NCBI GenBank assembly: GCA_035276475.1 | Contig: DATELQ010000134.1 | Location: 1-64,000 of the forward strand | Direction: 5' to 3' | Length of the DNA: 64,000 nucleotides | Origin: DATDFB01 sp035276475 | GTDB taxonomy: Bacteria; Acidobacteriota; Thermoanaerobaculia; Gp7-AA8 | Shown: positions 25,996-34,200 of the stretch, in pieces | Layout: every line of letters starts with the position of its first letter | Numbering within the stretch: the stretch's first letter is position 1 | Notes under the pieces: generated by a model | What the model was told of the DNA's origin: nothing | The model's input: the letters and a program-made list of their open reading frames with translations, nothing else | Databases searched by the model: none | Program-made: the position numbers and the translations under genes

Positions 25996-26865
25996 CTACT
26001 GCGCGATCTTTTTGATCGTCGCGCCGTTAAACGTGCTGCCCGAGAAGCGCGCGCACGTTCCCTTGGCGGCTATCGTCACCCAGCCCGCCGGCGGGGGATC
26101 GCCGCAGACGTCGACGACGCTGCCGATCGGCATTCCGGCGATCTTTCGCATGGTCCTGCCCTGGTGATTCGTCGAGGCGAAGCTGGAACAGCTGGCGCTG
26201 CTGATGGCGGTGGTGATCCAGCCGGCCGGTGGAGCATCCCCGCAGATATCGACGGAGGCATTCGGCGGCAGCCCTTCGATCTTCTTGATCGTCCGGGCGA
26301 TGTGGCTGGTCGAGGCAAAGTTCGAGCAGCTGGCGTTGCTGATCGCCGTCGTGATCCAGCCGGCGGGTGCAGCCTCGCCGCAGCTCGTGACGGAGGTATT
26401 CGCCGGCAGGCCTTCGATCTTTCGGATCGTTCGTGCGATGTGGCTGGTCGAGGCGAAATTCGAGCAGCTGGCGTTGCTGATGGCGGTCGTGATCCAGCCG
26501 GGGGGTGTGTCGTCGCCGCAGCTCGTCAGGGAGGTATTCACCGGCAGGCCTTGGATCTTTAGGATGGTCCTCCCCTTCTGGGGCGTCGAGCCGACCGTCG
26601 CACAGGTCCGGATGGCGGTGGTGATCCAGCCGGACGGCGGCGGGTCGCCGCAGACGTCGAGGGACGTCTTGGGAGGCAGTGCATCGATCTTCCGGATCGT
26701 TCTGCCAATGAGCTGCGTCGAGCCGCTCTTTCCGCAAACTCCATTGATCGATAGGGTGATCCACCCCGCCGGCGGCATCCCGCCGCAAATGGTGATGGTG
26801 TCCGGATTCGCGGCTGCGCCATTGACGGCGACCGCGGCACAGAGTACGGCGAAGACGAATTTCAC
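25996..26865 (-). CDS. Secreted protein with six ~46-aa CGD-PP-GW repeats
   Basis: 289 residues from GTG 26865, preceded by GAGGAG at 9 bases. Signal peptide KFVFAVLCAAVAVNGAAA. The rest is six tandem units of 44-46 residues. Each starts with (D/T)xCGD-x-P-P-x-GW-(I/V)T, has a second Cys about 18 residues on, and closes with RTI(R/K)KI-x-GLP. Units 3 and 4 are nearly identical at both protein and DNA level, indicating recent expansion. Two Cys per unit suggest one disulfide each. I do not recognise the repeat family. Confidence 0.8.
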   Translation of the reverse strand: MKFVFAVLCAAVAVNGAAANPDTITICGGMPPAGWITLSINGVCGKSGSTQLIGRTIRKIDALPPKTSLDVCGDPPPSGWITTAIRTCATVGSTPQKGRTILKIQGLPVNTSLTSCGDDTPPGWITTAISNASCSNFASTSHIARTIRKIEGLPANTSVTSCGEAAPAGWITTAISNASCSNFASTSHIARTIKKIEGLPPNASVDICGDAPPAGWITTAISSASCSSFASTNHQGRTMRKIAGMPIGSVVDVCGDPPPAGWVTIAAKGTCARFSGSTFNGATIKKIAQ

Positions 26866-27067
26866 GATGGTCACGCTCCTCAGAAGAGGAGTGTCGGATC
26901 GGGGGCTGTCCCTACCGCCTGAGCATCGGAGATTCTTGTAGCGTGGCTCTGCTTCGCCTTGCGCGGTACGGCGGCGGAAGCGGAGCCGGGCGGAATCGTG
27001 CCGGAGCCACGGGCTGCTGCGACGCGTTGTAGTAGCGGATGGTGATGGCGACGCCGATTGCCTGTAG

Positions 27068-29860
27068 CTACTCCTGAAGCCTGCGCCGGTACGCCTCCGC
27101 GTATGGTTTGATCTCCTCCTTCTCCAGGATCGTCCGCCGCTCGTCGTGAGAAAAGGGGACAGCCGGGATTCCGATGATGTCGCACCAGACATTCAGGAGC
27201 GTCTCCACGCGCGAGGTCTTCGACGAGCGCCGTAGCCGTTTGGCAAGAAGGACCTCCACGACCTTGCCTCCGCTTCCGAGATCATGGATGTCCGCCGGCT
27301 TGAAGGAGAGCTCGAAATCAGCGCCCGTTTTGACGAGCACGTTCGTGCCCAGAGTGTCCATACGGCAGTCATTGAATTCGTCTTCTTGAATCAGCCTGTG
27401 GAAGTCGGATTTGGCCATCACAATCTGGATTCCTCGGCTCATCCGCGCGAATCCGCTGTGATCGAAGAGGGTATGCAGCCATGCCCCCTCCGAACTGTAC
27501 GATACGTGCCATGGCACCACGTGATGTCCCGTCACGCCGAAAGAGAAGCGGAGCGGCCGCTCCGTGGCGGAGATGCCGATGACGACCCGGTCGACGTCAA
27601 AGAACGCGAAGACCATCGGATCGAACGGCGCCCATCCTCGAGGAGTGGCAAAAAAGTGCGGCATCACGAGCGTTCTGTCGCCCGTGACGATGCCGGGGTA
27701 ATAGACATTGCCACCTCGCTCGAACACCTGTGACGGCTCCGATGGAAGGGCGACCGCGGCATAGGCCAAGGCGTCTCTGGCAATCTCACGGGCCAGATCG
27801 TCTTCGAAGGGCAAGCCGCGGGCCGCCAGCTTGGTACGCTGAAGGTTCAGCGGCAGTCTTCCTTCGCGGTCGAAGATTGACAGTTTCGGCGTCGCGATGG
27901 CCATGTCGATCGCCACCACGTGTCGATATCGGTCCTCCCTCTCATTCCTAGGCTCGTCCTCGCGCGCAGAGATGCGAATGCCGTTGCAGGCGAGACTCGC
28001 CGCGCTCCGGTGCTCATAGGACCAGCGCACGGTGAGACCGCCGGACTCGAGAGATCGCCACTGCGCCGCCTCTTCGCGCTCGGCGGGCCAGGTATCTCGT
28101 TGGATAAGAACGCGATCGTTGTAGAGGCGAAGCACGCTTGGCTCGGCGAGACAATACCAGTCCCAGTCAGGGTCGAAACGAAGCCATGTCCCGCGAGGAT
28201 CTCGAATAGGAATGGTAATTGTCGTGCCGACCGGAGCCGGAACTTTCTTCAACTCGATAATGTCGCTCTCCAGGTCAGCCGTGAAGGAGATCCCGTCCGG
28301 CTCAGAGATGTGACGAGTGATAACGTTGATGCGGTCGCCGATCAGGAAACCGGCCAGAACGCCGATTCCGAAGCGGCCGGAGCGCAGAACGCGCGAGCGG
28401 CCGTCCCCGTCTGTGTGATGCTCACGCCAGTAATCGCTCTGGCGAAACGACGCCCCTGCGCGAAGAAAGTACTTGGTGATGGTCGCGGCAGTCATACCGA
28501 TCCCGCGGTCGCGCACTGAGAGCACGGAGCTCCCGGCTGCATCGATGATCGATACCAGGACGTCGCCCTGCATCGTGGAGTCCACGCTGTCAGCCGCGTT
28601 CGCGGCCGCATTCGCTCCGTAATCCTTCAGTTCGCGAACGGCGTCCACGGCGTTCTGCACGAGCTCGCGCACGCCGACCTCCGGTCTGTTGTCGTAGAGA
28701 GGACCGATAAGCAGCTTGAGAAGGTTACCTCCAGCGGTCGTGAATGCCGCCTCCATCGGAATGTAAGGAACGGATGCGACGAATCTCGGATCATCGAGAT
28801 TCGACTTGACACGCCGGATTTTCAAGCCGAGGTCCTGTAGCTCGCGGAATCGGCCGAAGACCTCACCCATGACCGCCCACGACTCGTCGAGCTCTCTCTG
28901 GATGGAGGCGAAGAGACGTTGCAGCCGTACGAATTCAGTCGCGCTCTCGGGGCTAACCCGGAAGCGGAGGGCTTCCGGGTCGTTGTCGATGAGCTGGATC
29001 TCGCGCACCGCCTTGTGCAGCTTCCACTCCAGACGCGACACGGGACTGGTCAACGCGCGCACCTTGAGAATCTGCTCCGGTGCGCGGCCGGACTGCAGTT
29101 GGATGTAGTCGGCGATGCGCAGCACGGCCATGATGAAGGCACTATGAACGTTGTGCATCAGACGCCGGTCGGTCTCGGGAAGCATTTCCGCCGCCGCGCG
29201 TATGGAGAGACCGTGACTCCGGGCGATGAGGCCTGCCAGATCAGCGAAGTCGTTCGGTATCTCGCGCACCGTGAGTCTCTGCTGCTGCGGTCCCGGCACG
29301 CCGTGCAGTGCGATCTCGTGAGCCAGCCGAGGATGATGTCTGCGGATGAACTCCCCGATCAGCAGACGGTCGGTGTAGGTCATCTGCTCGCGCGCGAGAG
29401 GCGGCGTACGCGTCGGCCGGCTGTCGCCGAAGAGAGCCGTGAGTTTGCGCTCGTCGAAGCGGCTCGCCTCGCGAAGGAAATCACCCCATAGGCGCGGCCA
29501 CGGTACGTCGTCGAAGCCCGGTGCCGGCGGCTGCCCTTCGGTGACCAGCCGTATGAAGCCGTCCTCACTCAAGTGCATCGCGCAGTCGTGAAGCAGCGTG
29601 GAGAGGACCAGTGCCGCTGCGTCCGCGGCAGTGAGCAACCGCCAGGATCCCTGGCCGATGAGGTAGCACGCAGCTTCCAGGACGTACCGAATGTGATCGG
29701 CCCCGTGGTCCGTATACTCGGGAAAGAACGCTAGGTTGTTGTTTTCAAACCAGACCTTGAAGTCGGCTGCCGTGAGCACAACGGCGCCCGCCAGCTGTGG
29801 ATCTTCGTCCAACTTCTTACGAAGCTTCGGCGGAATGTCGCTGCCTCTCCCGTACGGCAT
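27068..29860 (-). CDS. HD domain - Hsp90/GHKL ATPase protein
   Basis: 930 residues from ATG 29860, preceded by GGAGAAGAG. N-terminal HD-type region: H52/H56 in YTDHGADHIRYV, HD at 91-92 in LLHDCAMH and a later D251 in RIADYIQ. Residues ~375-600 form a GHKL (Hsp90-like) ATP site: E399 and N403 in ELVQNAVDAV, D451-x-G-x-G in VRDRGIGMT, FGIGVLAGF at ~497-505 and GTTITIPI. The C-terminal ~330 residues resemble the Hsp90 middle region loosely. HD plus Hsp90-type ATPase proteins occur in predicted conflict systems; HD could be a phosphohydrolase or nuclease. Codon and base use look less GC-rich than in neighbouring genes. Same strand as, and 225 bases downstream of, the TIR pseudogene. Confidence 0.8.
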   Translation of the reverse strand: MPYGRGSDIPPKLRKKLDEDPQLAGAVVLTAADFKVWFENNNLAFFPEYTDHGADHIRYVLEAACYLIGQGSWRLLTAADAAALVLSTLLHDCAMHLSEDGFIRLVTEGQPPAPGFDDVPWPRLWGDFLREASRFDERKLTALFGDSRPTRTPPLAREQMTYTDRLLIGEFIRRHHPRLAHEIALHGVPGPQQQRLTVREIPNDFADLAGLIARSHGLSIRAAAEMLPETDRRLMHNVHSAFIMAVLRIADYIQLQSGRAPEQILKVRALTSPVSRLEWKLHKAVREIQLIDNDPEALRFRVSPESATEFVRLQRLFASIQRELDESWAVMGEVFGRFRELQDLGLKIRRVKSNLDDPRFVASVPYIPMEAAFTTAGGNLLKLLIGPLYDNRPEVGVRELVQNAVDAVRELKDYGANAAANAADSVDSTMQGDVLVSIIDAAGSSVLSVRDRGIGMTAATITKYFLRAGASFRQSDYWREHHTDGDGRSRVLRSGRFGIGVLAGFLIGDRINVITRHISEPDGISFTADLESDIIELKKVPAPVGTTITIPIRDPRGTWLRFDPDWDWYCLAEPSVLRLYNDRVLIQRDTWPAEREEAAQWRSLESGGLTVRWSYEHRSAASLACNGIRISAREDEPRNEREDRYRHVVAIDMAIATPKLSIFDREGRLPLNLQRTKLAARGLPFEDDLAREIARDALAYAAVALPSEPSQVFERGGNVYYPGIVTGDRTLVMPHFFATPRGWAPFDPMVFAFFDVDRVVIGISATERPLRFSFGVTGHHVVPWHVSYSSEGAWLHTLFDHSGFARMSRGIQIVMAKSDFHRLIQEDEFNDCRMDTLGTNVLVKTGADFELSFKPADIHDLGSGGKVVEVLLAKRLRRSSKTSRVETLLNVWCDIIGIPAVPFSHDERRTILEKEEIKPYAEAYRRRLQE

Positions 29861-30055
29861 CGTCGTCTCTTCTCCCGGACGGAAGTGTAGAAGAGTTACG
29901 CCCCAGGATTGCAGCGAGTTGATCCGGCCGGAGCGATACTTCACTGCGACCACAGCTCCTGCCGGTGCAGCGCTCTCATCGTCATCCACTGACGATCAGA
30001 GTTGGGTAAAGGTGCTCTTAGATTGGCGCGACCGACGGGCTCGGAGCGAACGTGT

Positions 30056-30082
30056 GACCTCCGGCGCGACAGGCCGGAGGTC
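30056..30082 (-). terminator. Hairpin after the TIR-WD40 pseudogene
   Basis: A perfect 10-bp stem (30056-30065 with 30073-30082, 7-base loop), three bases beyond the last stop of the pseudogene. Position fits its former transcription terminator. No T-tract. Confidence 0.5.
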
Positions 30083-30085
30083 GCT

Positions 30086-31199
30086 TCAGGACGCGGTGTG
30101 AACGCTAGGAGCAGTTCGTGTCGCCGACGGCAGTGACGGTGTGATAGATGCCGTCGGGAACGGCCGTAGTTCGCGGCGCGTCTCCGCGTCCCAAAGGCGG
30201 ATGAGCCGCCCGTCGCCGCCGGCGATGAACTTGCCGTCGGCGCTGTAGTCGACGGCGTCCCGTGCATTGGGACGAATGGCATTGCTGATGAGCGGAATCC
30301 CCACCGCTCGTGCAGCGCCTCGTAGAGTGCCCGCCGCGATTCCATGGTCGGCTCGATCTTCCACCCCTCGGTCGCCAGCAGCAGGGCCAGGCGTGCGTCG
30401 GATGCCCGCGCTAGTTGGCTCTCGGCGGCGAGCTGTCTCGACTGGGCGATGCGCTCTGCAAGCCGGGCGGCGGCCGCTTCCTGCCGCGCCTGCCCCTCGG
30501 CCGTGCCGGCGCGCTTGCTCTCGCGCTCCGCCTGAATCTCGTTCGCTCGGGCCGTGGCCGTATTCTTTCGGGCGTCTTCTGCCGAGGCGCGGGCGCGCTG
30601 GGCGTTCTGCCGGTCCGACCGGGCGAACCAGAGCGCGGACGCCGTCACGATGGACAGAACCGCGAACGCGGCACGGTCCACCGCCAGCGCGTTCGCGAGC
30701 GCATCGCGTTGGGCGCGGTGACCAGCCGCTCCAGGACGCTGTCGCTGACGACACCCTCATCGCACGCGGACGGCGTCTCGTCGATCCAGATCTTGTCGGA
30801 GAAGCGCAGCCATGGCTCGGCGCCAGGTCCCAGAGTCGGGTGCTGTAGTGCGTTACCGATGCTGATCGGGATCACCGACCGCTCGGGATGCTTCCGCCGG
30901 AACTCCTCGACTTCAGCCTTGACCCAGCGCGGCTCGGCGAGCATGCCGCTGTTGGCGATCACGACCAGGATGCGCGAGCGGTGGAGGGCATGCCTGAGCG
31001 TTGCGTCGAGCTGGTCGCCGACCGGCGCTTCCTCTTCGCTGAAGAATACGGTGAAGTCACGCTCCCGCAACCGGCGGGCGAGATCGGAGGCGTAACTGCG
31101 CGACCCGCGCGGCGGCGGTCCTAAGGCAAAGGAGACGAAGACGTCGTAGCCGAACAGTCGGGCGGCATTGCTGCGGCGCTCCGGGGCAGCGGTTGGCAT
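30086..31199 (-). pseudogene. Frameshifted, truncated TIR-TM-WD40 gene
   Basis: Three consecutive segments in different frames make one recognisable protein. (1) ATG 31199 to about 30690: TIR domain ('YDVFVSFALGPPPRGSRSYA', 'RSRILVVIANSGMLAEPRWV', Glu in KAEVEEF), ending out of frame at 30645. (2) About 30690-30300, second frame: membrane helix FAVLSIVTASALWFA, then a coiled coil. (3) About 30300-30086, third frame: one WD40 blade (VDYSADGKFIAGGDGRLIRLWD), then a stop. The remaining blades of a normal propeller are absent. The same order as the intact gene at 2029-5013 but clearly diverged. Two frameshifts plus the missing 3' part make a pseudogene more likely than sequencing errors, which remain possible. 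Confidence 0.8.
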
Positions 31200-31331
31200 G
31201 GGGCGATGGCCGATGCTACATCAGCGCGCGCCTGACCTGCTTCAAGGGAGCGAGCTCGCCCGCTCACGCTGCCGTCATGGGCGGGGAGCTCGCTCTCAGA
31301 GCCATACTGAGCGAGGGTCAGGAATCAAACG

Positions 31332-31634
31332 CTACGCGGAGAAGCTGACCTTGAAGGTCGTGTTGCCGGCGTTCGCCGGGTTGGCGATGTAATAGGCGTC
31401 GCCGTCCTTTGCCTTGAACGACGAACCGCTCTTCGCGCCCTTGAGGATCACGGGATCGGTGCCGCCGGAGACATCTTTCATGATGTCGAAGGTGATGCTT
31501 GACGAACCGTCGACTTCGAGCGTCAACGTGGGATCGCCCAGCGCGCGGACGGCCAGATCGCCCCACGAAGAGCGGTGGTCCTGGCCGGAGAGTTTGCGGT
31601 AATCGGAAAGAAGGGTGCCGATGAACAATGACAT
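31332..31634 (-). CDS. Small beta-rich protein of unknown function
   Basis: 100 residues from ATG 31634, with GGAG about 9 bases upstream; an upstream in-frame ATG at 31658 lacks such a signal. N-terminal short amphipathic helix, then Gly/Ser/Asp-rich beta strands ('LTLEVDGSSSITFDIMKDV', 'DPVILKGAKSGSSFKAKDGDAYYIANP'). No signal peptide, no recognised family. Divergent from the tyrosinase gene with a 206-base region between. Confidence 0.6.
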   Translation of the reverse strand: MSLFIGTLLSDYRKLSGQDHRSSWGDLAVRALGDPTLTLEVDGSSSITFDIMKDVSGGTDPVILKGAKSGSSFKAKDGDAYYIANPANAGNTTFKVSFSA

Positions 31635-31815
31635 GACAGGGATCTCCAATGGGTGCAATCGATTTAGTGGCAGATGGGCTGACCCGCGCTCAATCCCGCG
31701 CCACGCGCGCGGAGGTGCACCCTATCATGTAATTCATTACTGCCATCAAATATATCCTGGTGCTGATGGGCATTCGTGAGAGGAGGGTAGGGTAGGAATC
31801 GTGCCCGCGCTGTCA

Positions 31816-31833
31816 CTCCTCTATTGAGAGGGG
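31816..31833 (+). promoter_or_regulatory. Hairpin covering the tyrosinase ribosome-binding site
   Basis: CTCCTCT (31816-31822) pairs with AGAGGGG (31827-31833) across a 4-base loop, one pair being G-T. The right arm is the Shine-Dalgarno for ATG 31841. It has the same design as the hairpin at 2001-2018. Regulation is inferred. Confidence 0.35.
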
Positions 31834-31840
31834 ACAAGCG

Positions 31841-33400
31841 ATGGCGAAGTACACCCGGACGAACGTCTACACGAACGGCGGCAGTTTCAAGAACAAGACG
31901 CTTTTTTGGTACGCGCTTGGCGTGAAGGCGCTCAATGAGCTCGCGCTCGACGACAAACTGAGCTGGCGCTTCTACGCCGCGATCCACGGTTTCCGCGAGG
32001 ACCTGTGGCGCACCTACGGGTACCTGCGGGCCGGCGACCGTGTGCCGCCGGCGGCGGTGACGGGTCTCTATTGGGAGCAGTGCCAGCACGGCAGCTGGTA
32101 CTTCCTGCCGTGGCATCGCGGGTATCTGCTCGGCATCGAGGCGACGCTGCGCGATGCGATCGTCAGGCATGGCGGCCCGTCGGACTGGGCGATGCCTTAC
32201 TGGAACTACTTCGTCAAACACGAGAATCAACTGCCGCCGGCGTTCGCGTCGAAGACGTTGCCTCCGGGCAGCAGCCAAAACTCGTTCCTGCCTGACGGCA
32301 GCCACAACCCGCTCTTCATCGAGCAGCGCTGGGGTCCCGACCGGGCCACGCCCGGCAACGTCTTTGTGCCGCTCGATCAGGTGGACCTCAACGCGCTGGC
32401 CAAGCGCGACTTCACCGGTGTCACCAGCGGCGGCGATCCCGGCTTCGGCGGCCCGGACACCGGCTTCTCTCGGATGAACAGCCCTCACGGCGCTCTGGAG
32501 AGCAATCCCCACGACGTGGTGCACAGCTCCGTGGGCGGCCGGAATCCCGCCGACCCGGGACGCCTCGGCGGCCTCATGTCGGCCTCGCTGACCGCCGGGC
32601 TCGATCCGATCTTCTGGCTGCACCACGCGAACATCGACCGGCTGTGGGAGGTCTGGCTGCGGCGGCCGACCAGCCGCGGCAATCCCACGGAGAGGAAATG
32701 GCGCAGCGGCCCGCAGCCGCCCGAGCGCACATTCATCGTGCCGTTGCCCGGCGGCAAGGAGTGGAAGTTCACGCCGGCCGATGTGGACGACCTGGCACGG
32801 CTCGACTATACGTACGATGATTTCACGACTGCCGGCGCGACCCCGAGGATGCTCGATCAGATGGAGCGGGTGAGCGCGACGTTCGCGCGCAAGGCATCGA
32901 CGGAGGAGACTGCCATGGCCGCCTCGAAGAACGTGGAGCTGGTCGGCGCGTCCCACCACGGGTTGCGCATCGTCGGCGCGGCGCCGGTCCACGCGTCGGT
33001 GGCGCTCGACGGCGCCGTACGCCGCAAGGTGGTGCGGAGCATGCGCGCCGAGGGGGCGGCGGCCGAGCCGGAGCGCGTGTTCCTCAACCTCGAGAATGTG
33101 CGCGGACTCTCCGATGCGACGATCCTTCAGGTCTACGTCAATCTGCCCGAGAACGCCGATCCGTCGAGCCATCCGGAACGCCGGGCCGGAACCATCGGCC
33201 TGTTCGGCGTGAGCGAGGCCACGACGTCCGAGGAGCACGGCCAGGCGGGATTGACGTACGTTCTCGAGATTACGCACATGGTCAACGCGCTGGATCTCGA
33301 CACGAACGCGCTCGACGTGCGCATCGTGCCGTTCGACGATGTGCCGGAGGAGGCGGAGATCAGCGTCGGCCGGGTGAGCGTTTTCCGCCAGGGGAGCTGA
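31841..33400 (+). CDS. Tyrosinase/polyphenol-oxidase family copper protein
   Basis: 519 residues, no signal peptide. Type-3 copper site: CuA ligands H49 (AAIHGF), H83 (QHGSWYFLPWHR) and H92; CuB ligands H224 and H228 (NPHDVVH) and H261 or H262 in DPIFWLHHANIDRLW. Residues ~300 onward are a beta-rich C-terminal domain of the kind that shields the active site in plant-type polyphenol oxidases. The family oxidises mono- or diphenols to quinones. The next gene begins one base after the stop and is probably translationally coupled. Confidence 0.92.
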   Translation: MAKYTRTNVYTNGGSFKNKTLFWYALGVKALNELALDDKLSWRFYAAIHGFREDLWRTYGYLRAGDRVPPAAVTGLYWEQCQHGSWYFLPWHRGYLLGIEATLRDAIVRHGGPSDWAMPYWNYFVKHENQLPPAFASKTLPPGSSQNSFLPDGSHNPLFIEQRWGPDRATPGNVFVPLDQVDLNALAKRDFTGVTSGGDPGFGGPDTGFSRMNSPHGALESNPHDVVHSSVGGRNPADPGRLGGLMSASLTAGLDPIFWLHHANIDRLWEVWLRRPTSRGNPTERKWRSGPQPPERTFIVPLPGGKEWKFTPADVDDLARLDYTYDDFTTAGATPRMLDQMERVSATFARKASTEETAMAASKNVELVGASHHGLRIVGAAPVHASVALDGAVRRKVVRSMRAEGAAAEPERVFLNLENVRGLSDATILQVYVNLPENADPSSHPERRAGTIGLFGVSEATTSEEHGQAGLTYVLEITHMVNALDLDTNALDVRIVPFDDVPEEAEISVGRVSVFRQGS

Positions 33401-33401
33401 C

Positions 33402-34097
33402 GTGACGGACGCCGCCCGGGCCCGGATGCGGGTTCGCGTGCCGCTGCTTGCGGTGAGCGCCGCGGCGTGGCTCATGCTGGCCGTGCAGCCGCACGACTCC
33501 GCAGTGTGCATGATGCCGTCCATGCGATGGACGCCGGCGTCGCTCCTGGCGGCGTCGGCGATCATGTTCGCGGCGATGATGGTCCCGCTCGTCGGCGCGC
33601 CGCTCGCGCACGTGCGCGAGCGGGGCTTTGCGCGGCGGCGCCTGCGCGCTACGGCGTTGTTCGTGGCGGGCTATGGGTTGCCGTGGATCGTGGCCGGTGT
33701 CGCGCTGCTGTGGGGCGCGTCGTGGATCGTTGCAGGGGGCACGGCGGGGGTCGGGACGGCCATTGCCGCCGCCGCGCTGTGGCAATGCTCGCCGATGAAA
33801 CAGCGATGCCTCAACCGATGTCACGCGCACACCGAGCTTGCGGCGTTCGGAACGAAAGCCGATCTCGACGTGCTGCGCTTCGGCTTCACACACGCCTGGT
33901 GGTGTATCGGCGCGTGCTCGGGACTCATGCTGCTGCCGATGCTGTTCACGCGCGGGCATGTGCCGGCGATGTTCGCGATCACGCTGTGGATTGGCGCCGA
34001 GCGGATCGGAAGGCCGCTGCCGGCCGCGTGGCGCTGGCGCGGCCCGGGAAACGTCTGGCGCATCGCCGTCGGACAGGCGCGCGTCTGGTCGACTTGA
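33402..34097 (+). CDS. DUF2182 multi-pass membrane protein
   Basis: 231 residues from GTG 33402 with AGGGGAG upstream, one base after the tyrosinase stop. About five to six hydrophobic helices. The diagnostic DUF2182 stretch is present: ALWQCSPMKQRCLNRCH, with three cysteines and His that look metal-binding, plus 'THAWWCIGACSG' later. The family is described as predicted metal-binding membrane proteins. Coupling to a copper enzyme suggests copper supply or membrane anchoring for the tyrosinase; that link is inference. Confidence 0.85.
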   Translation: MTDAARARMRVRVPLLAVSAAAWLMLAVQPHDSAVCMMPSMRWTPASLLAASAIMFAAMMVPLVGAPLAHVRERGFARRRLRATALFVAGYGLPWIVAGVALLWGASWIVAGGTAGVGTAIAAAALWQCSPMKQRCLNRCHAHTELAAFGTKADLDVLRFGFTHAWWCIGACSGLMLLPMLFTRGHVPAMFAITLWIGAERIGRPLPAAWRWRGPGNVWRIAVGQARVWST

Positions 34098-34200
34098 CGC
34101 CGGCCGGCGCCCGTAGACCCCCCTACCCCAAATCAGTAGTTGCAGGAATTGCGGCAGTGGGCGATCATGCGCGAACGGTCCAACCAAGGGGTCACTTTTT

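Noticed and set aside
26866..27067. A gene in the gap between the six-repeat protein and the HD-Hsp90 gene
   Set aside because: No frame with start signals or family features; frames through it are extensions of neighbours.
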